Positions 35,977 to 45,266 of a stretch of DNA of 64,000 nt are shown piece by piece. The translations under genes were made by a program, and so were the position numbers. The notes beneath the pieces are model-generated. The model worked only from the letters and a program-made list of their open reading frames with translations. It did no database searches and was not told where the DNA came from. This DNA comes from Desulfobulbus sp. (GTDB lineage: Bacteria; Desulfobacterota; Desulfobulbia; Desulfobulbales; Desulfobulbaceae), in assembly GCA_009780825.1 (NCBI GenBank), contig WQZH01000010.1, positions 1-64,000 on the forward strand, read 5' to 3'. The number at the start of each line of letters is the position of its first letter. Position 1 is the stretch's first letter.

Positions 35977-38517
35977 ATGGTTTTTCCTTGTTCCTTGAAT
36001 CTTGATCGGATTTTTCCCCTGGTTCGCAAGCCGGGTCAATATGTTGGCGGCGAGCTTCATGCGGTCAGCGGCAGCTTCGACGCCGACAACCTCAATTTTT
36101 GTCTCATTTTTCCTGACCTCTACGAAATAGGCATGTCCCATCAGGGACTGCAGATTTTGTATCATATTCTCAATAGCCACGAAAAAACAACAGCGCATCG
36201 AGCCTATGCTCCTGATATAGACATGGAGCGGGAACTGCGTGCCCAGGGATTGCCGTTGTTTTCCCTGGAGGCTAAAATCCCGCTGGCAGCATACGACGTG
36301 CTGGGCATCACCCTCCCGTATGAGCTCTGCTCTACCAATATTCTGACTGTACTCAATCTGGCAGGGGTGCCTTTTTGGGCAGCGGAACGGACGGAAGAGC
36401 ATCCTCTGGTCCTTGGCGGGGGCTCCTGCTCGCTCAACCCCGAGCCGGTGGCTGAATTTTTTGATGCTATTGCCTTGGGCGACGGCGAGGAAATCATCCA
36501 GGACATCGCCGAACTCTTGGCATTGGCGAAAAAAGAGCGCTGGCCACGCGCCGTGGTGCTGGAGCGGCTGGCCGGGCTGGCCGGCGTCTACATTCCCTCC
36601 TTGTTCAAACCACGATACGCGCAGCACCGGCTGGTGGCCGTTGAGCCGCTCCGTCCCGATATCCCCTTTGTACGCAGGAACGTGCTGCCCCGGCTCCATG
36701 TCCCGTCCCTCCTGCATCGACCCCTGGTGCCGGTGGTCAAGCCGGTGCACGACCGGCTTGGGGTGGAGATTGCGCGAGGGTGCACCCGGGGCTGCCGTTT
36801 CTGTCAAGCCGGCATGACGTATCGGCCGGTACGGGAACGGACTCTGGAGGAGATCATGGAGCTAGCCAATGAAGGTATTGCCCACTCGGGATTTGAGGAA
36901 TTGGCCCTGCTTTCGCTTTCCACCGGCGATTTTTCCTGCCTGGATGTTTTGATGTCCGCCCTGATGGATCGCTTTGCCGATGATTGCGTGTCGGTGTCCA
37001 TGCCGTCGATGCGAGTCGGAACATTGACACCAAAGATCATGGAACAGATCAAGCGTGTCAGAAAAACCGGCTTCACCATTGCCCCTGAGGCTGGAACCGA
37101 CCGCTTGCGCCAGGTGATCAACAAGGGCATCACCGAGGAGGATCTGCTGGCGACCTGCCGGGACGCCTTTGCCCTCGGCTGGAAGCTGATCAAACTGTAT
37201 TTCATGGTGGGGTTGCCGACCGAGACCGGGGCCGATGTCGAGGGCATCGTGCAATTGGCCAGAAAGGCCCGCGCCCAGGCCGGGCAAGGCAGGGGGCGGC
37301 CGGTACAGGTCAATCTGGGGGTGGCCACCTTTGTCCCCAAGCCGCATACCCCGTTCCAATGGGAGGCGCAGATCAGCCTGGAAGAATCGAAGGCGAGAAT
37401 CAACCGCTTGAAACAGATGCTTCCTCGCCAGGGATATAAGCTCAAATGGCACGATCCGGAACAGTCATTTTTGGAGGGCGTCTTTTCCAGGGGCGACCGG
37501 AGATTGTCGCGGCTGATCGAGGCCGCATGGCGTATGGGCGCCCGTCTGGACGGCTGGTCCGAGCGGTTTGATCTGGCTCTGTGGCATCGGGCCGCCGCCG
37601 CTTGCGGGCTGGTCATGGAAGAATACCTTCGGCAGCGGCCGACAGAGGAAATACTGCCCTGGGATCATCTGCACAGTGGAGTTGACCTCTCTTTCCTCGA
37701 AGCCGAGCGGGCAAAGGCTTTTGCGCAGCAGTATACCCCGGATTGCCGGGTGCACGGCTGTCAGGGTTGCGGGCTTTGCGATTTCAAGACAGTGCAGCCG
37801 GTGGTTCATGCGCGGCCGGCTGCCGTGCCGCCGCCATCCCCATGTCCGGTCGGGCAGAAACAGAGCGGGCCGCAAAAGGCGTATTCGTACCGGGTTCACT
37901 ATACCCGCCTGGGCGACAGCCGTTTTTACGGCCACCTGGAATTGATGCAACTGATCTTTCGCGCCTTGCAGCGGGCCGCTCTGCCGCTCTTGTTTTCCAG
38001 CGGCTTCAATCCTTCGCCCCGGGTTTCGTTCAGCCAGGCCCTGCCGGTGGGGATCGAGAGTCTGGCGGAGTCCTTTGACATGGAATTGTCTTGTCCGTTG
38101 GTCTCTCTGGAGGAGACGGCCGCCCGGTTGAATGACCGGCTGCCTGCAACCATCCGGGTGCGGATGGTCGAGCTTGTGCCGCGCGGCGTGGCCATGAGCA
38201 ATACGACCAGCTATACCCTTGCCGCGGCGGCATATCCCGAGGGGTTGCGCCAGAGCATGGCCGATTTTCTCGATAAGGATTCCTTTGTCATCGACCGGTT
38301 CCGCAAGAACCGGCACAAGGCGGTTGACCTGCGGCCCCTGGTGACCCGCCTGGAATTCGATCAGGATACGATTCTTCTCGACCTGCTCGGGCATCAGGGA
38401 CAGCCTGGTACCAATCCCCGGGAAATTCTGGAAAAGGTGCTCGGTTTTTCCGAACGCGACGCCTTGCTGGTGCGGATATTGAAGACCGAAGTCAAGGAAA
38501 TGCCATCCTCATCTTGA
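35977..38517 (+). CDS. B12-binding/radical SAM protein with DUF2344 (TIGR03960-TIGR03936 type)
   Basis: 846 residues. Residues ~30-220 resemble a B12-binding-like domain (IFPDLYEIGMSHQGLQILYHIL, VLGITLPYELCSTNIL, LGGGSCSLNPEPV, IALGDGEEIIQDI). The radical SAM core follows with C269-x3-C273-x2-C276 (CTRGCRFC) and continues through GFTIAPEAGTDRLRQVINKG and YFMVGLPTET. The last ~210 residues (YRVHYTRLGDSRFYGHLELMQLIFRAL, SSGFNPSPRVSFSQALPVG) are DUF2344. In many deltaproteobacteria and Firmicutes this protein is encoded beside RNase E/G and rplU, suggesting an RNA-related job; here that neighbour is missing. The reaction is unknown. Confidence 0.9.
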   Translation: MVFPCSLNLDRIFPLVRKPGQYVGGELHAVSGSFDADNLNFCLIFPDLYEIGMSHQGLQILYHILNSHEKTTAHRAYAPDIDMERELRAQGLPLFSLEAKIPLAAYDVLGITLPYELCSTNILTVLNLAGVPFWAAERTEEHPLVLGGGSCSLNPEPVAEFFDAIALGDGEEIIQDIAELLALAKKERWPRAVVLERLAGLAGVYIPSLFKPRYAQHRLVAVEPLRPDIPFVRRNVLPRLHVPSLLHRPLVPVVKPVHDRLGVEIARGCTRGCRFCQAGMTYRPVRERTLEEIMELANEGIAHSGFEELALLSLSTGDFSCLDVLMSALMDRFADDCVSVSMPSMRVGTLTPKIMEQIKRVRKTGFTIAPEAGTDRLRQVINKGITEEDLLATCRDAFALGWKLIKLYFMVGLPTETGADVEGIVQLARKARAQAGQGRGRPVQVNLGVATFVPKPHTPFQWEAQISLEESKARINRLKQMLPRQGYKLKWHDPEQSFLEGVFSRGDRRLSRLIEAAWRMGARLDGWSERFDLALWHRAAAACGLVMEEYLRQRPTEEILPWDHLHSGVDLSFLEAERAKAFAQQYTPDCRVHGCQGCGLCDFKTVQPVVHARPAAVPPPSPCPVGQKQSGPQKAYSYRVHYTRLGDSRFYGHLELMQLIFRALQRAALPLLFSSGFNPSPRVSFSQALPVGIESLAESFDMELSCPLVSLEETAARLNDRLPATIRVRMVELVPRGVAMSNTTSYTLAAAAYPEGLRQSMADFLDKDSFVIDRFRKNRHKAVDLRPLVTRLEFDQDTILLDLLGHQGQPGTNPREILEKVLGFSERDALLVRILKTEVKEMPSSS

Positions 38518-38657
38518 GAATTTCGGGAACTTACTGTAGATAAAGCCGATCGTTGCATCCAGGTGCACAGTTCGCCGGATTTTGACGGTTACGATGCTCG
38601 CAAGGATACAAGACGTTCCCGGTTTGCTTGCGATTTTTTGATAATTAAGGAGAAGAG

Positions 38658-40001
38658 ATGAAGAAGATCGTTCTGCGCGAAGATGAGATGCCGACCAGTT
38701 GGTATAATGTGGCACCCGATATTCCGGGCGGGCTTCAGCCGCCGCTTGATCCGGAAACCTTGCAACCCATGAGGCCGGAGAAGCTGGCCGCTGTTTTCCC
38801 TATGGCCCTGTTGGAACAGGAAATGAGCCAGGAACGGTTTGTGAAGATTCCGCAGGAAATCCTGGAAATATACAAAATCTGGCGCCCTTCTCCCCTGGTG
38901 CGGGCCACCAAGCTGGAGGAGGCTCTGGGCACCAGGGCAAAGATCTTCTTCAAGGATGAGAGCGTTTCACCGGTGGGCAGCCACAAACCCAATTCCGCCG
39001 TGCCCCAGGCGTACTACAATAAGCAGGCGGGCATCAAGCGGCTGACCACCGAAACCGGGGCCGGTCAGTGGGGTTCAGCGCTGTCGTTGGCTACCTCCAA
39101 GTTCGGCCTGGAATGCAAGGTCTACATGGTGCGGGTCTCCTACGACCAGAAGCCTTATCGCAAGTTCATCATGCAGACCTTCGGCGCCGACGTGGCGGCC
39201 AGCCCTAGCATGGACACCAATACCGGCCGCTCCATCCTGGCCCGATACCCCGATACTCCCGGTTCGCTGGGGATCGCCATCTCCGAGGCACTGGAAGATG
39301 CTTCAACCCGCGATGACACCAATTACGCTCTGGGTTCGGTGCTGAACCATGTGGTCCTGCACCAGTCGATCATCGGTCTGGAAGCCAAAAAGCAGATGGA
39401 GATCGCCGGCGAGTATCCAGACGTGGTTATCGGCTGCTGCGGCGGCGGCTCCAACTTCGCCGGCCTGGTTGCCCCCTTTGTTCCCGATTATCTCGACGGC
39501 AGGAAGATCGAATTGATCGGCTACGAACCGGCTTCCTGCCCGTCGATGACCGGCGGCAAGCTGGCCTACGATTCCGGCGACGTGGCCATGATGACCCCGC
39601 TGCTCTACATGTACACCTTAGGCCATGACTTCGTGCCGCCCGGCATTCATGCCGGCGGTCTGCGCTATCACGGTATGGCGCCGATCGTCTCTGCCCTGGC
39701 GCGCGACGGCATCATCACGCCTAAGGCGATCCACCAGATGGAATGCTTCGAGGCCGGTATCCTCTTTGCCAAGACCGAAGGGATCATCCCGGCTCCGGAA
39801 ACCACGCATGCCATCCGCGGCGCCATCATCGAGGCGATGAAGGATCCGAAGGAGCCCAAGACTATTTTGTTTAATTTCTCCGGCCATGGCTTGATCGACA
39901 TGGCCGCCTACGACAACTACCTCAACGGCAAGCTCAGCGATTACAGCTATCCGCAGGATCAGATAGATGCCTCGCTGGCGCGCCTGCCCAAGGTTGGTTG
40001 A
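38658..40001 (+). CDS. trpB: TrpB2-type tryptophan synthase beta chain
   Basis: 447 residues, the longer TrpB2 class. The PLP lysine is in [11 protein letters not shown], followed by [12 protein letters not shown]; the phosphate loop is [12 protein letters not shown], and the end has [11 protein letters not shown] and [11 protein letters not shown]. It joins indole and serine to make tryptophan. TrpB2 proteins often lack a TrpA partner and may salvage indole or act with a distant TrpA. No other trp gene is present. AAGGAGAAGAG precedes the ATG. Confidence 0.95.
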   Translation: MKKIVLREDEMPTSWYNVAPDIPGGLQPPLDPETLQPMRPEKLAAVFPMALLEQEMSQERFVKIPQEILEIYKIWRPSPLVRATKLEEALGTRAKIFFKDESVSPVGSHKPNSAVPQAYYNKQAGIKRLTTETGAGQWGSALSLATSKFGLECKVYMVRVSYDQKPYRKFIMQTFGADVAASPSMDTNTGRSILARYPDTPGSLGIAISEALEDASTRDDTNYALGSVLNHVVLHQSIIGLEAKKQMEIAGEYPDVVIGCCGGGSNFAGLVAPFVPDYLDGRKIELIGYEPASCPSMTGGKLAYDSGDVAMMTPLLYMYTLGHDFVPPGIHAGGLRYHGMAPIVSALARDGIITPKAIHQMECFEAGILFAKTEGIIPAPETTHAIRGAIIEAMKDPKEPKTILFNFSGHGLIDMAAYDNYLNGKLSDYSYPQDQIDASLARLPKVG

Positions 40002-40008
40002 ACCCGGA

Positions 40009-41301
40009 GTGACGCGGACAGGCCGGCGGAGCGGGGCGGCAGGCCGGTTACTTCCGGCTGTGTTGCTGGTGTTGCTGCTGGTTGCCGGCGAATGGCAGAG
40101 CGCTTTTGCCACCTGCCGCGCCATTGCCGACTTGGCCCCGGCCGGGGCCTACGGCGTTGCCGATGCCGGCGGGCGCATCGTCGACGCCTGCAATCCCGGC
40201 CGCCCCCTGGTTCCGGCCAGCGTGCTCAAGATCGCCACGGTTGCAGCGGCCTTGGCCATCCTCGGCCCGGACTACCGCTTCCGCACCGAGTTGTTCTTGG
40301 ATGACCGCGATAACCTGTTCATCAAAGGATTCGGCGATCCATCTCTTGTTTCCGAGGAAGCAGCCACGCTGGCCGAGCAACTGCGGCAGAGGGGCGTGCA
40401 GCGGGTGCATACGCTGTATATCGACACCTCTGCCTTTGCCCTGGAAAATCAGACGCCCGGCCAGGAAGACAGTGACAACCCCTACGATGCCCCGGTGGGG
40501 GCGCTGTCGGTCAACTTCAATGCGGTGGCGTTGAGCAAGGACAAAGAGGGCCGGATTGCTTCAGGCGAGGCGCTGACGCCGCTTTTGCCGATCATGCGCG
40601 AGTTGGGGCAGGGCCGGCCCGCCGGTTCGTGGCGGGTGAATATCTGTGGCCGGGGTTGCGATGCCGAGGCGCGCGTGGCCCGATACGCGGGCGAGCTCCT
40701 GCAGGCGATGCTTGCGCAAAACGGCATCTCGGTGGTCGCTCTCGGCGGCATCCGGTCAGTCCCGCCCACGGCCCGCCTCATCCACACGCATGCAAGCAGT
40801 CAAACCCTGATCGAAATCAGCCGGTCATGCCTGCACCATTCCTCTAATTTCATGGCAAATCTCATTTTTCTCGCCTGCGGTGCTGCGCGGTTCGGCTATC
40901 CGGCCACCTGGGAAAAGGCGCGGCTGGCAATGCGCAAGGAACTGGCGGAACAACTGGGCGCCGCCGCGGCCGCAGACATCGTCCAGGTCGATGGAGCCGG
41001 TTTGTCCCGCGACAACCGGGTAACGGTGCGGGTCATGCTGCAGTTGCTGACCCATTTCCGCCCCCACATGGATTTGCTCAACAAAGAGCGCGGTGCAGCC
41101 GTCAAGACCGGAACCCTCACCGGGGTGTACAACCTGGTCGGGTATCTGCCCGCCGGACAGGCTTTTGCCATTCTGCTCAATCAGCCTGCCAACAGGCGAG
41201 ACGAAATTCTTGCGCGGCTTGCGCGCCTGCATGGGACCCGTCCGCCGGATTCCGGCAGGAAAACCAGCCACTCTGTTTCGCAGCCAGCGGCGAGAAAATA
41301 A
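40009..41301 (+). CDS. dacB: D-alanyl-D-alanine carboxypeptidase/endopeptidase (PBP4 family)
   Basis: About 430 residues from GTG 40009. Signal peptide LLPAVLLVLLLVAGEWQSAFA, then the three penicillin-binding motifs: S71VLK (PASVLKIA), S278-S-N280 (HHSSNFMAN) and K366TGT (VKTGTLTGVYN), with the DacB insertion between. It trims or cuts peptidoglycan cross-links in the periplasm. An ATG at 39967, overlapping trpB2 by 35 bases, would give an unusually long n-region; the GTG 8 bases after the trpB2 stop gives a normal one. trpB2 and dacB are probably co-transcribed. Confidence 0.93.
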   Translation: MTRTGRRSGAAGRLLPAVLLVLLLVAGEWQSAFATCRAIADLAPAGAYGVADAGGRIVDACNPGRPLVPASVLKIATVAAALAILGPDYRFRTELFLDDRDNLFIKGFGDPSLVSEEAATLAEQLRQRGVQRVHTLYIDTSAFALENQTPGQEDSDNPYDAPVGALSVNFNAVALSKDKEGRIASGEALTPLLPIMRELGQGRPAGSWRVNICGRGCDAEARVARYAGELLQAMLAQNGISVVALGGIRSVPPTARLIHTHASSQTLIEISRSCLHHSSNFMANLIFLACGAARFGYPATWEKARLAMRKELAEQLGAAAAADIVQVDGAGLSRDNRVTVRVMLQLLTHFRPHMDLLNKERGAAVKTGTLTGVYNLVGYLPAGQAFAILLNQPANRRDEILARLARLHGTRPPDSGRKTSHSVSQPAARK

Positions 41302-41396
41302 ATTCTGTTGGCCGGGCGGATAGACAAGACCCGCATTGCGCTTATAGTATTTTCGCTAACCCTCTCTAACCAACCCATTATATCCGCCAACGTATC

Positions 41397-42335
41397 ATGC
41401 CCATGGAGTATTATCAGACCCTCGGCGTCGCCAAGACCGCCACCGGCGAAGAAATCAAGAAAGCCTACCGCAAATTGGCGGTGAAATATCATCCGGACAA
41501 GAATCCGGGCGACAAGCAAGCGGAGGAGAAGTTCAAGGAGATCAGCGAGGCCTATGCGGTTCTTTCTGATCCGGAAAAGCGGCAGCAATACGACACCTTC
41601 GGCGCGGACGGTTTCCGCCAGCGCTATTCTCAGGAAGATATTTTCCGCAACTTCGACCTCAACGATATCCTGCGCCAGTTTGGTTTTGGCGGCGGTTTTC
41701 GCAGCGGGTCCTTTCACAGCAATGGATTCCGTAGCGGCGGTTCTCCCTTTGACACCTTTTTCGGTCAGTCGGGCCGGGGTGGATGTGGCGGCGGTTGCGG
41801 TCCGCAGGCGGCAAAGGGCAACGATCTGACCTACGAGATGACCATCACCCTGGAAGATGTGCTCCACGGGACGGAAAAGACTATCAGTCTGCGACAGAAC
41901 GGGCAAATCCAGAATGTGTCGGTGAAAATACCCAAAGGAATCGAGGACGGCAAGCGGCTGCGGTTGAGCGGCAAGGGCGCGCCTTCACCTTCGGGGGGAG
42001 AGGCCGGCGATCTGTATTTGAAGGTGCATGTGGAGCCGCACCCTGTTTTCCAGCGGGTAGATGACGATCTGGTGGTCGAGCACCGTATTCCCTTCAGCGA
42101 GGCTTGCCTGGGTGCCTCCCTGGAGGTCGTCACGCTGGAGGGCAAGAAGTTCAATGTCAAGGTGCCGGCAGGGGTGCAACAGGAGGCCAAGCTCAGGATC
42201 AAGGAGTATGGTCTGCCGTCTGGACCGATCGGTCAACGGGGTGATCTGCTGGTCAAAATCGCGGTCCGAATTCCCAAAACCCTGACGTCCGAACAGGAGG
42301 AGGCGGTCAAGGCCTTGGCGGCAGTGTCCCTCTGA
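41397..42335 (+). CDS. DnaJ/CbpA-type J-domain co-chaperone
   Basis: 312 residues. The J domain (residues 1-~70) has [12 protein letters not shown] and the HPD triad at 32-34, which stimulates DnaK ATPase. A Gly/Phe-rich linker ([20 protein letters not shown]) follows, then the C-terminal beta-sandwich domains ([59 protein letters not shown]). The CXXCXGXG zinc fingers of DnaJ are absent, so this is the type II (CbpA) class. It stands alone on the plus strand, convergent with the V4R gene 35 bases away. Confidence 0.95.
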   Translation: MPMEYYQTLGVAKTATGEEIKKAYRKLAVKYHPDKNPGDKQAEEKFKEISEAYAVLSDPEKRQQYDTFGADGFRQRYSQEDIFRNFDLNDILRQFGFGGGFRSGSFHSNGFRSGGSPFDTFFGQSGRGGCGGGCGPQAAKGNDLTYEMTITLEDVLHGTEKTISLRQNGQIQNVSVKIPKGIEDGKRLRLSGKGAPSPSGGEAGDLYLKVHVEPHPVFQRVDDDLVVEHRIPFSEACLGASLEVVTLEGKKFNVKVPAGVQQEAKLRIKEYGLPSGPIGQRGDLLVKIAVRIPKTLTSEQEEAVKALAAVSL

Positions 42336-42370
42336 AGCAGATGGGGGACTTAACCCAATAGAAAACGAGA

Positions 42371-42886
42371 TCAGATAATTTCAGCCGTAAAACGGCAGGT
42401 TCGCGCTCCGGTACACCAGCAGTCGATTTCCTTGACGCGGAATTTGCGTTTCACATAACTGCCCAGCACGCCTGCGAGAAAGCCTTCGTCGTACGCGCAG
42501 AATTCATGGTCCATCTCAGGCAGACCGGAACAGTCCAGATCCTCGTCCACGGTCAGTACCAGTTTGCCTTGCTCGAGATTGGCTTCCTCTACCCGCAAGA
42601 TTCCGATTCCCAGTTCACTCAGGACTTGTTGGGCTTCCATGACAAAGGCATTGAAGTCCATTTCCTTAGAGGACAGAAACTGGTTATAGAAGTGCACACC
42701 GGCAAGTTCTCCCGCTTCGCTGAACAGGGCGTCCGCCTGTTTCGTCCCGTAATGTTTCTCAAGGATATCGCGGAAGCAGAACTGCATGAGGCGGTACACC
42801 TCCACACGCGTATGCGGGCCGAGATGTTCGCGCGCGCCAATATTTCCGATCAGATCCCAATTAAACGAATAGAGCCTTTCAGGCAT
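42371..42886 (-). CDS. Stand-alone V4R (4-vinyl reductase) domain protein
   Basis: 171 residues. The V4R pattern is visible in the second half: LVLTVDEDLDCSGLPEMDHEFCAYDEGFLAGVLGSYVKRKFRVKEIDCWCTGARTCRFTAEI. Cys residues in DCSG, DCWC and RTCRF form the small-molecule or metal-binding set of this fold, related to BchJ and to heme-NO-binding folds. The first half (VEVYRLMQFCFRDILEKHYG, AGVHFYNQF) is the helical lead-in. Free V4R proteins are thought to be ligand sensors; no partner is nearby. AAGGAGG lies before the ATG. A 13-bp palindrome about 100 bases upstream could be an operator. Confidence 0.78.
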   Translation of the reverse strand: MPERLYSFNWDLIGNIGAREHLGPHTRVEVYRLMQFCFRDILEKHYGTKQADALFSEAGELAGVHFYNQFLSSKEMDFNAFVMEAQQVLSELGIGILRVEEANLEQGKLVLTVDEDLDCSGLPEMDHEFCAYDEGFLAGVLGSYVKRKFRVKEIDCWCTGARTCRFTAEII

Positions 42887-43216
42887 AACCCTCCTTATTC
42901 ATTGCTGTGCATTTGTGGCAAGAATTGCGGGGCGCGTCTTGTTGCCTGCCCCGGAGTATGGGGAGCGAGACAGCACATCACCGACTCCTATACTGTATAG
43001 TATGCAATAATCCCCGGCACTGCAATTCTGGACATCTGCCGCAAAAAGCCGCATGGTGTGGGCGAGATGCGGTTGAGCATGGTTTTTGCGCATCATTTAT
43101 GCCAGCTCTGGGTGTGATTTGGCCTGAAAACATGATTCTGTCCAGATGTTTTGCACGCGGTTTTTTGCTGATGATACGATCCATCCCCATGTCGGCCTTG
43201 TTGAGCGCAACCAGGC
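42887..43216. other. Intergenic region with one palindrome
   Basis: No gene is supported in these 330 bases. They hold the upstream region of the V4R gene with the palindrome at 42988-43000, and the 3' side of the aminotransferase gene. On the minus strand just after the aminotransferase stop a short frame reads LVALNKADM, which I take as chance. Confidence 0.4.
42988..43000. promoter_or_regulatory. 13-bp palindrome upstream of the V4R gene, possible operator
   Basis: CTATAC-T-GTATAG is a perfect odd-centred palindrome about 100 bases before the V4R start. Its position suits a regulator binding site or an AT-rich promoter core. No second copy was seen in the window. Confidence 0.3.
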
Positions 43217-44395
43217 CTAGGTCAGTTCGCGGATGGAAGCGCCCAGCCTCCTGATCCCCTCGATGATGGTCGGCTCGTCCGAGCAGGAGAAATTGAGCCG
43301 CAAGGTGTTGGTATCCTTGCGGTTGATGTAGAAGGGCGTACCGGGCACAAAGGCGACCTTCTTGGCTATGGCCGCCTCGAAAAGGCGCATCGACGACAGG
43401 CCTTCGGGCAGAGTGGCCCACAGGAACATGCCGCCGTCAGGGTTGGTGGATTGCACCCCGGCCGGGAAAAATTGTTTGATCGCGTCGACCATTACCTCTT
43501 TCTGTCTGCCGTACTGGTGGATGATGGTGGCGATATGGGCGTCGATATCGTTGTCATGCAGAAATCGGTGGAGGATGCGTTGGGAGAGGTAATCGGTGTG
43601 CAGGTCAGCGGCCTGTTTGGCGACGATTACTTTTTCCATGATGGGCGGCGGTGCGACCAGCCAGCCCAGCCGTAGGGCCGGGGCCACGGTTTTGGAGAAG
43701 GAGCCGAGCAGGATCGCGTTTTCCGGCAACAGCCGCTTGAAGGAAATCCTGCGGTCGCCGCGAAAGCGGAGGTCGCCGTAGGGATCATCCTGGATGATCA
43801 GGCAGGATCGGCCTTGGATCAAACGAGCCACGTCCTTCCGGTTCTCGTCGATGTAGCTGATGCCGCTTGGGTTCTGAAAGTTGGTGACGGTGTAGAACAA
43901 CTTCGGGTGACGTTTCCGCAACACCTGAGCGAGAGCGGCAATGTCCATACCGCCCTCCTGTACCGGTACCGGATGAAAATGGGGCCTGCAGAGGGAAAAA
44001 GCCTGAATGGCGCCGAGATACCCCGGCTCTTCGATGATCAGGTCATCGCCTTCGTTGAGAAAGGTCTTGGCCAGCAGATCAAGCCCCTGTTGCGAGCCAG
44101 TGGTGATGAGAATATCATCCACCGGAATGTCGAGCCCCTCCTGTTTCCGGTAACGGTCGGCGATGAACTGGCGCAGGCCAAGATAACCTTCTGAGTTGGC
44201 GTATTGGAGGATCTCGCTGCCGGCATCCGCAAAGACATCATTGGCCGCCTTTTGCAAGCCCCTGACCGGAAAGAACTGGCGGTTGGGCAGGCCCCCGGCG
44301 AACGAAATGATCGAATCGTCGATGGTGACCTTGAGGATTTCCCGGATAAAGGACTTGGGGACATCGGTGATGCGGTCGGAAAAAATGTTTTCCAT
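43217..44395 (-). CDS. PLP-dependent class I/II aminotransferase (LysN/2-aminoadipate-type)
   Basis: 392 residues from ATG 44395, chosen because AGGAGG sits 4 bases before it; an upstream frame to 44452 adds non-family residues. Fold-type I features: ISFAGGLPNRQFFPV, ILQYANSEGYLGLRQFIADRY, TTGSQQGLDLLAKTFLNEGD, FQNPSGISY, DDPYGDLRF and the PLP lysine in GSFSKTVAPALRLGW; the carboxylate Arg is in LRLNFSC. This subgroup resembles LysN and the aminotransferase part of MocR regulators but has no HTH. Acceptors are typically aromatic, branched or 2-aminoadipate. The leuDC genes lie directly upstream on the same strand, which suggests leucine or a related pathway, as inference. Confidence 0.88.
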   Translation of the reverse strand: MENIFSDRITDVPKSFIREILKVTIDDSIISFAGGLPNRQFFPVRGLQKAANDVFADAGSEILQYANSEGYLGLRQFIADRYRKQEGLDIPVDDILITTGSQQGLDLLAKTFLNEGDDLIIEEPGYLGAIQAFSLCRPHFHPVPVQEGGMDIAALAQVLRKRHPKLFYTVTNFQNPSGISYIDENRKDVARLIQGRSCLIIQDDPYGDLRFRGDRRISFKRLLPENAILLGSFSKTVAPALRLGWLVAPPPIMEKVIVAKQAADLHTDYLSQRILHRFLHDNDIDAHIATIIHQYGRQKEVMVDAIKQFFPAGVQSTNPDGGMFLWATLPEGLSSMRLFEAAIAKKVAFVPGTPFYINRKDTNTLRLNFSCSDEPTIIEGIRRLGASIRELT

Positions 44396-44707
44396 GAAAC
44401 CTCCTGCAGAGGCAGAATGGCTGCTTGCATACAAGGGACGAAGAGGAAACACCGTGCGGGAGACCGGAGGAGCCGTTTACATGTGAAATTCTTCTGTTAC
44501 GGTATACTCGTGGCTTGAGTCCTGAAGGTCAACTTTGAGTTGTTGCGCCCGGTGAGACCATGGTGTCGTCCATAAGGCGAATGAAGGAAAGTCGAGTATC
44601 GATCCGGTTTTCTGTTCAAGGGATCCAGCCGGAGTCTCGCTTGTGGATCCATTCTGTATGTTTGCAACGGATAGGCATCTGTGTATGCCCTTCGCACGCA
44701 AAACGAA
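44396..44707. other. Intergenic region between leuD and the aminotransferase
   Basis: About 310 bases with no supported gene or terminator hairpin. It is long enough to hold a separate promoter for the aminotransferase, but I see no convincing -35/-10 pair. Confidence 0.4.
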
Positions 44708-45235
44708 TCAATAATTCGCATCCGCAAACGCAAGCCAGCCGCCGGCATTGATCAGCTTCTTGTCGAAGGGATTCAGCGTAAAAGAGCACTCCACCGCGGA
44801 GCCACCGCAGGAGGCGGTCAGTTTTTCTCCTTCCAGGTCCACTGCCACCGTCACCTCGCCCTTGAGGGCAAAGAGACGGTCGAGATCTGCCTTGCTCAAT
44901 TCCACCGCCAGGATGCCGCAGTTGAACATGTTCTGGCGGAAGATCCGGGCAAAACTCTCGGCAATGACCACGTCGATGCCGTTGACCTCCAGGGCCCAGA
45001 CCGCGTGCTCGCGGGAAGAACCGCACCCGAAGTTGGAACGGGTGACCAGCACCCTTGCCTGTTGCATCTTCGGTGAGTGCGGGTCGAAGTCCTGGCCTTC
45101 CAAGATCAGATCCTCAAGGAGATGCGGCGTCAGGGCTTTCTTGGTGATTTCAGTCAGATATTTGGCTGGAATGATTTCGTCGGTATTGATGTCGCTCTTA
45201 TCTATAAAGGCTGCGGGGCCGCCAAACTGTTTCAT
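44708..45235 (-). CDS. leuD: 3-isopropylmalate dehydratase small subunit (LeuD/HacB family)
   Basis: 175 residues. The swivel domain of the aconitase family is recognised by INTDEIIPAKYLTEI, then TRSNFGCGSSREHAVWAL and VVIAESFARIFRQNMFNCGIL. With the large subunit encoded 31 bases upstream it isomerises 2- to 3-isopropylmalate in leucine synthesis. AAGGA is 7 bases before the ATG at 45235. The short form (~170 residues) is the archaeal/deltaproteobacterial type, in which LeuCD, homoaconitase and dimethylmalate dehydratase are hard to tell apart. Confidence 0.92.
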   Translation of the reverse strand: MKQFGGPAAFIDKSDINTDEIIPAKYLTEITKKALTPHLLEDLILEGQDFDPHSPKMQQARVLVTRSNFGCGSSREHAVWALEVNGIDVVIAESFARIFRQNMFNCGILAVELSKADLDRLFALKGEVTVAVDLEGEKLTASCGGSAVECSFTLNPFDKKLINAGGWLAFADANY

Positions 45236-45266
45236 CGGGGATCCTTTTTCGGTTTTTGGTTCATAT

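Noticed and set aside
42978..43421. Minus-strand frame with LVALNKADM, resembling an NKXD GTPase motif
   Set aside because: Half of it overlaps the aminotransferase in another frame, and no P-loop or switch motif accompanies it; a chance match.
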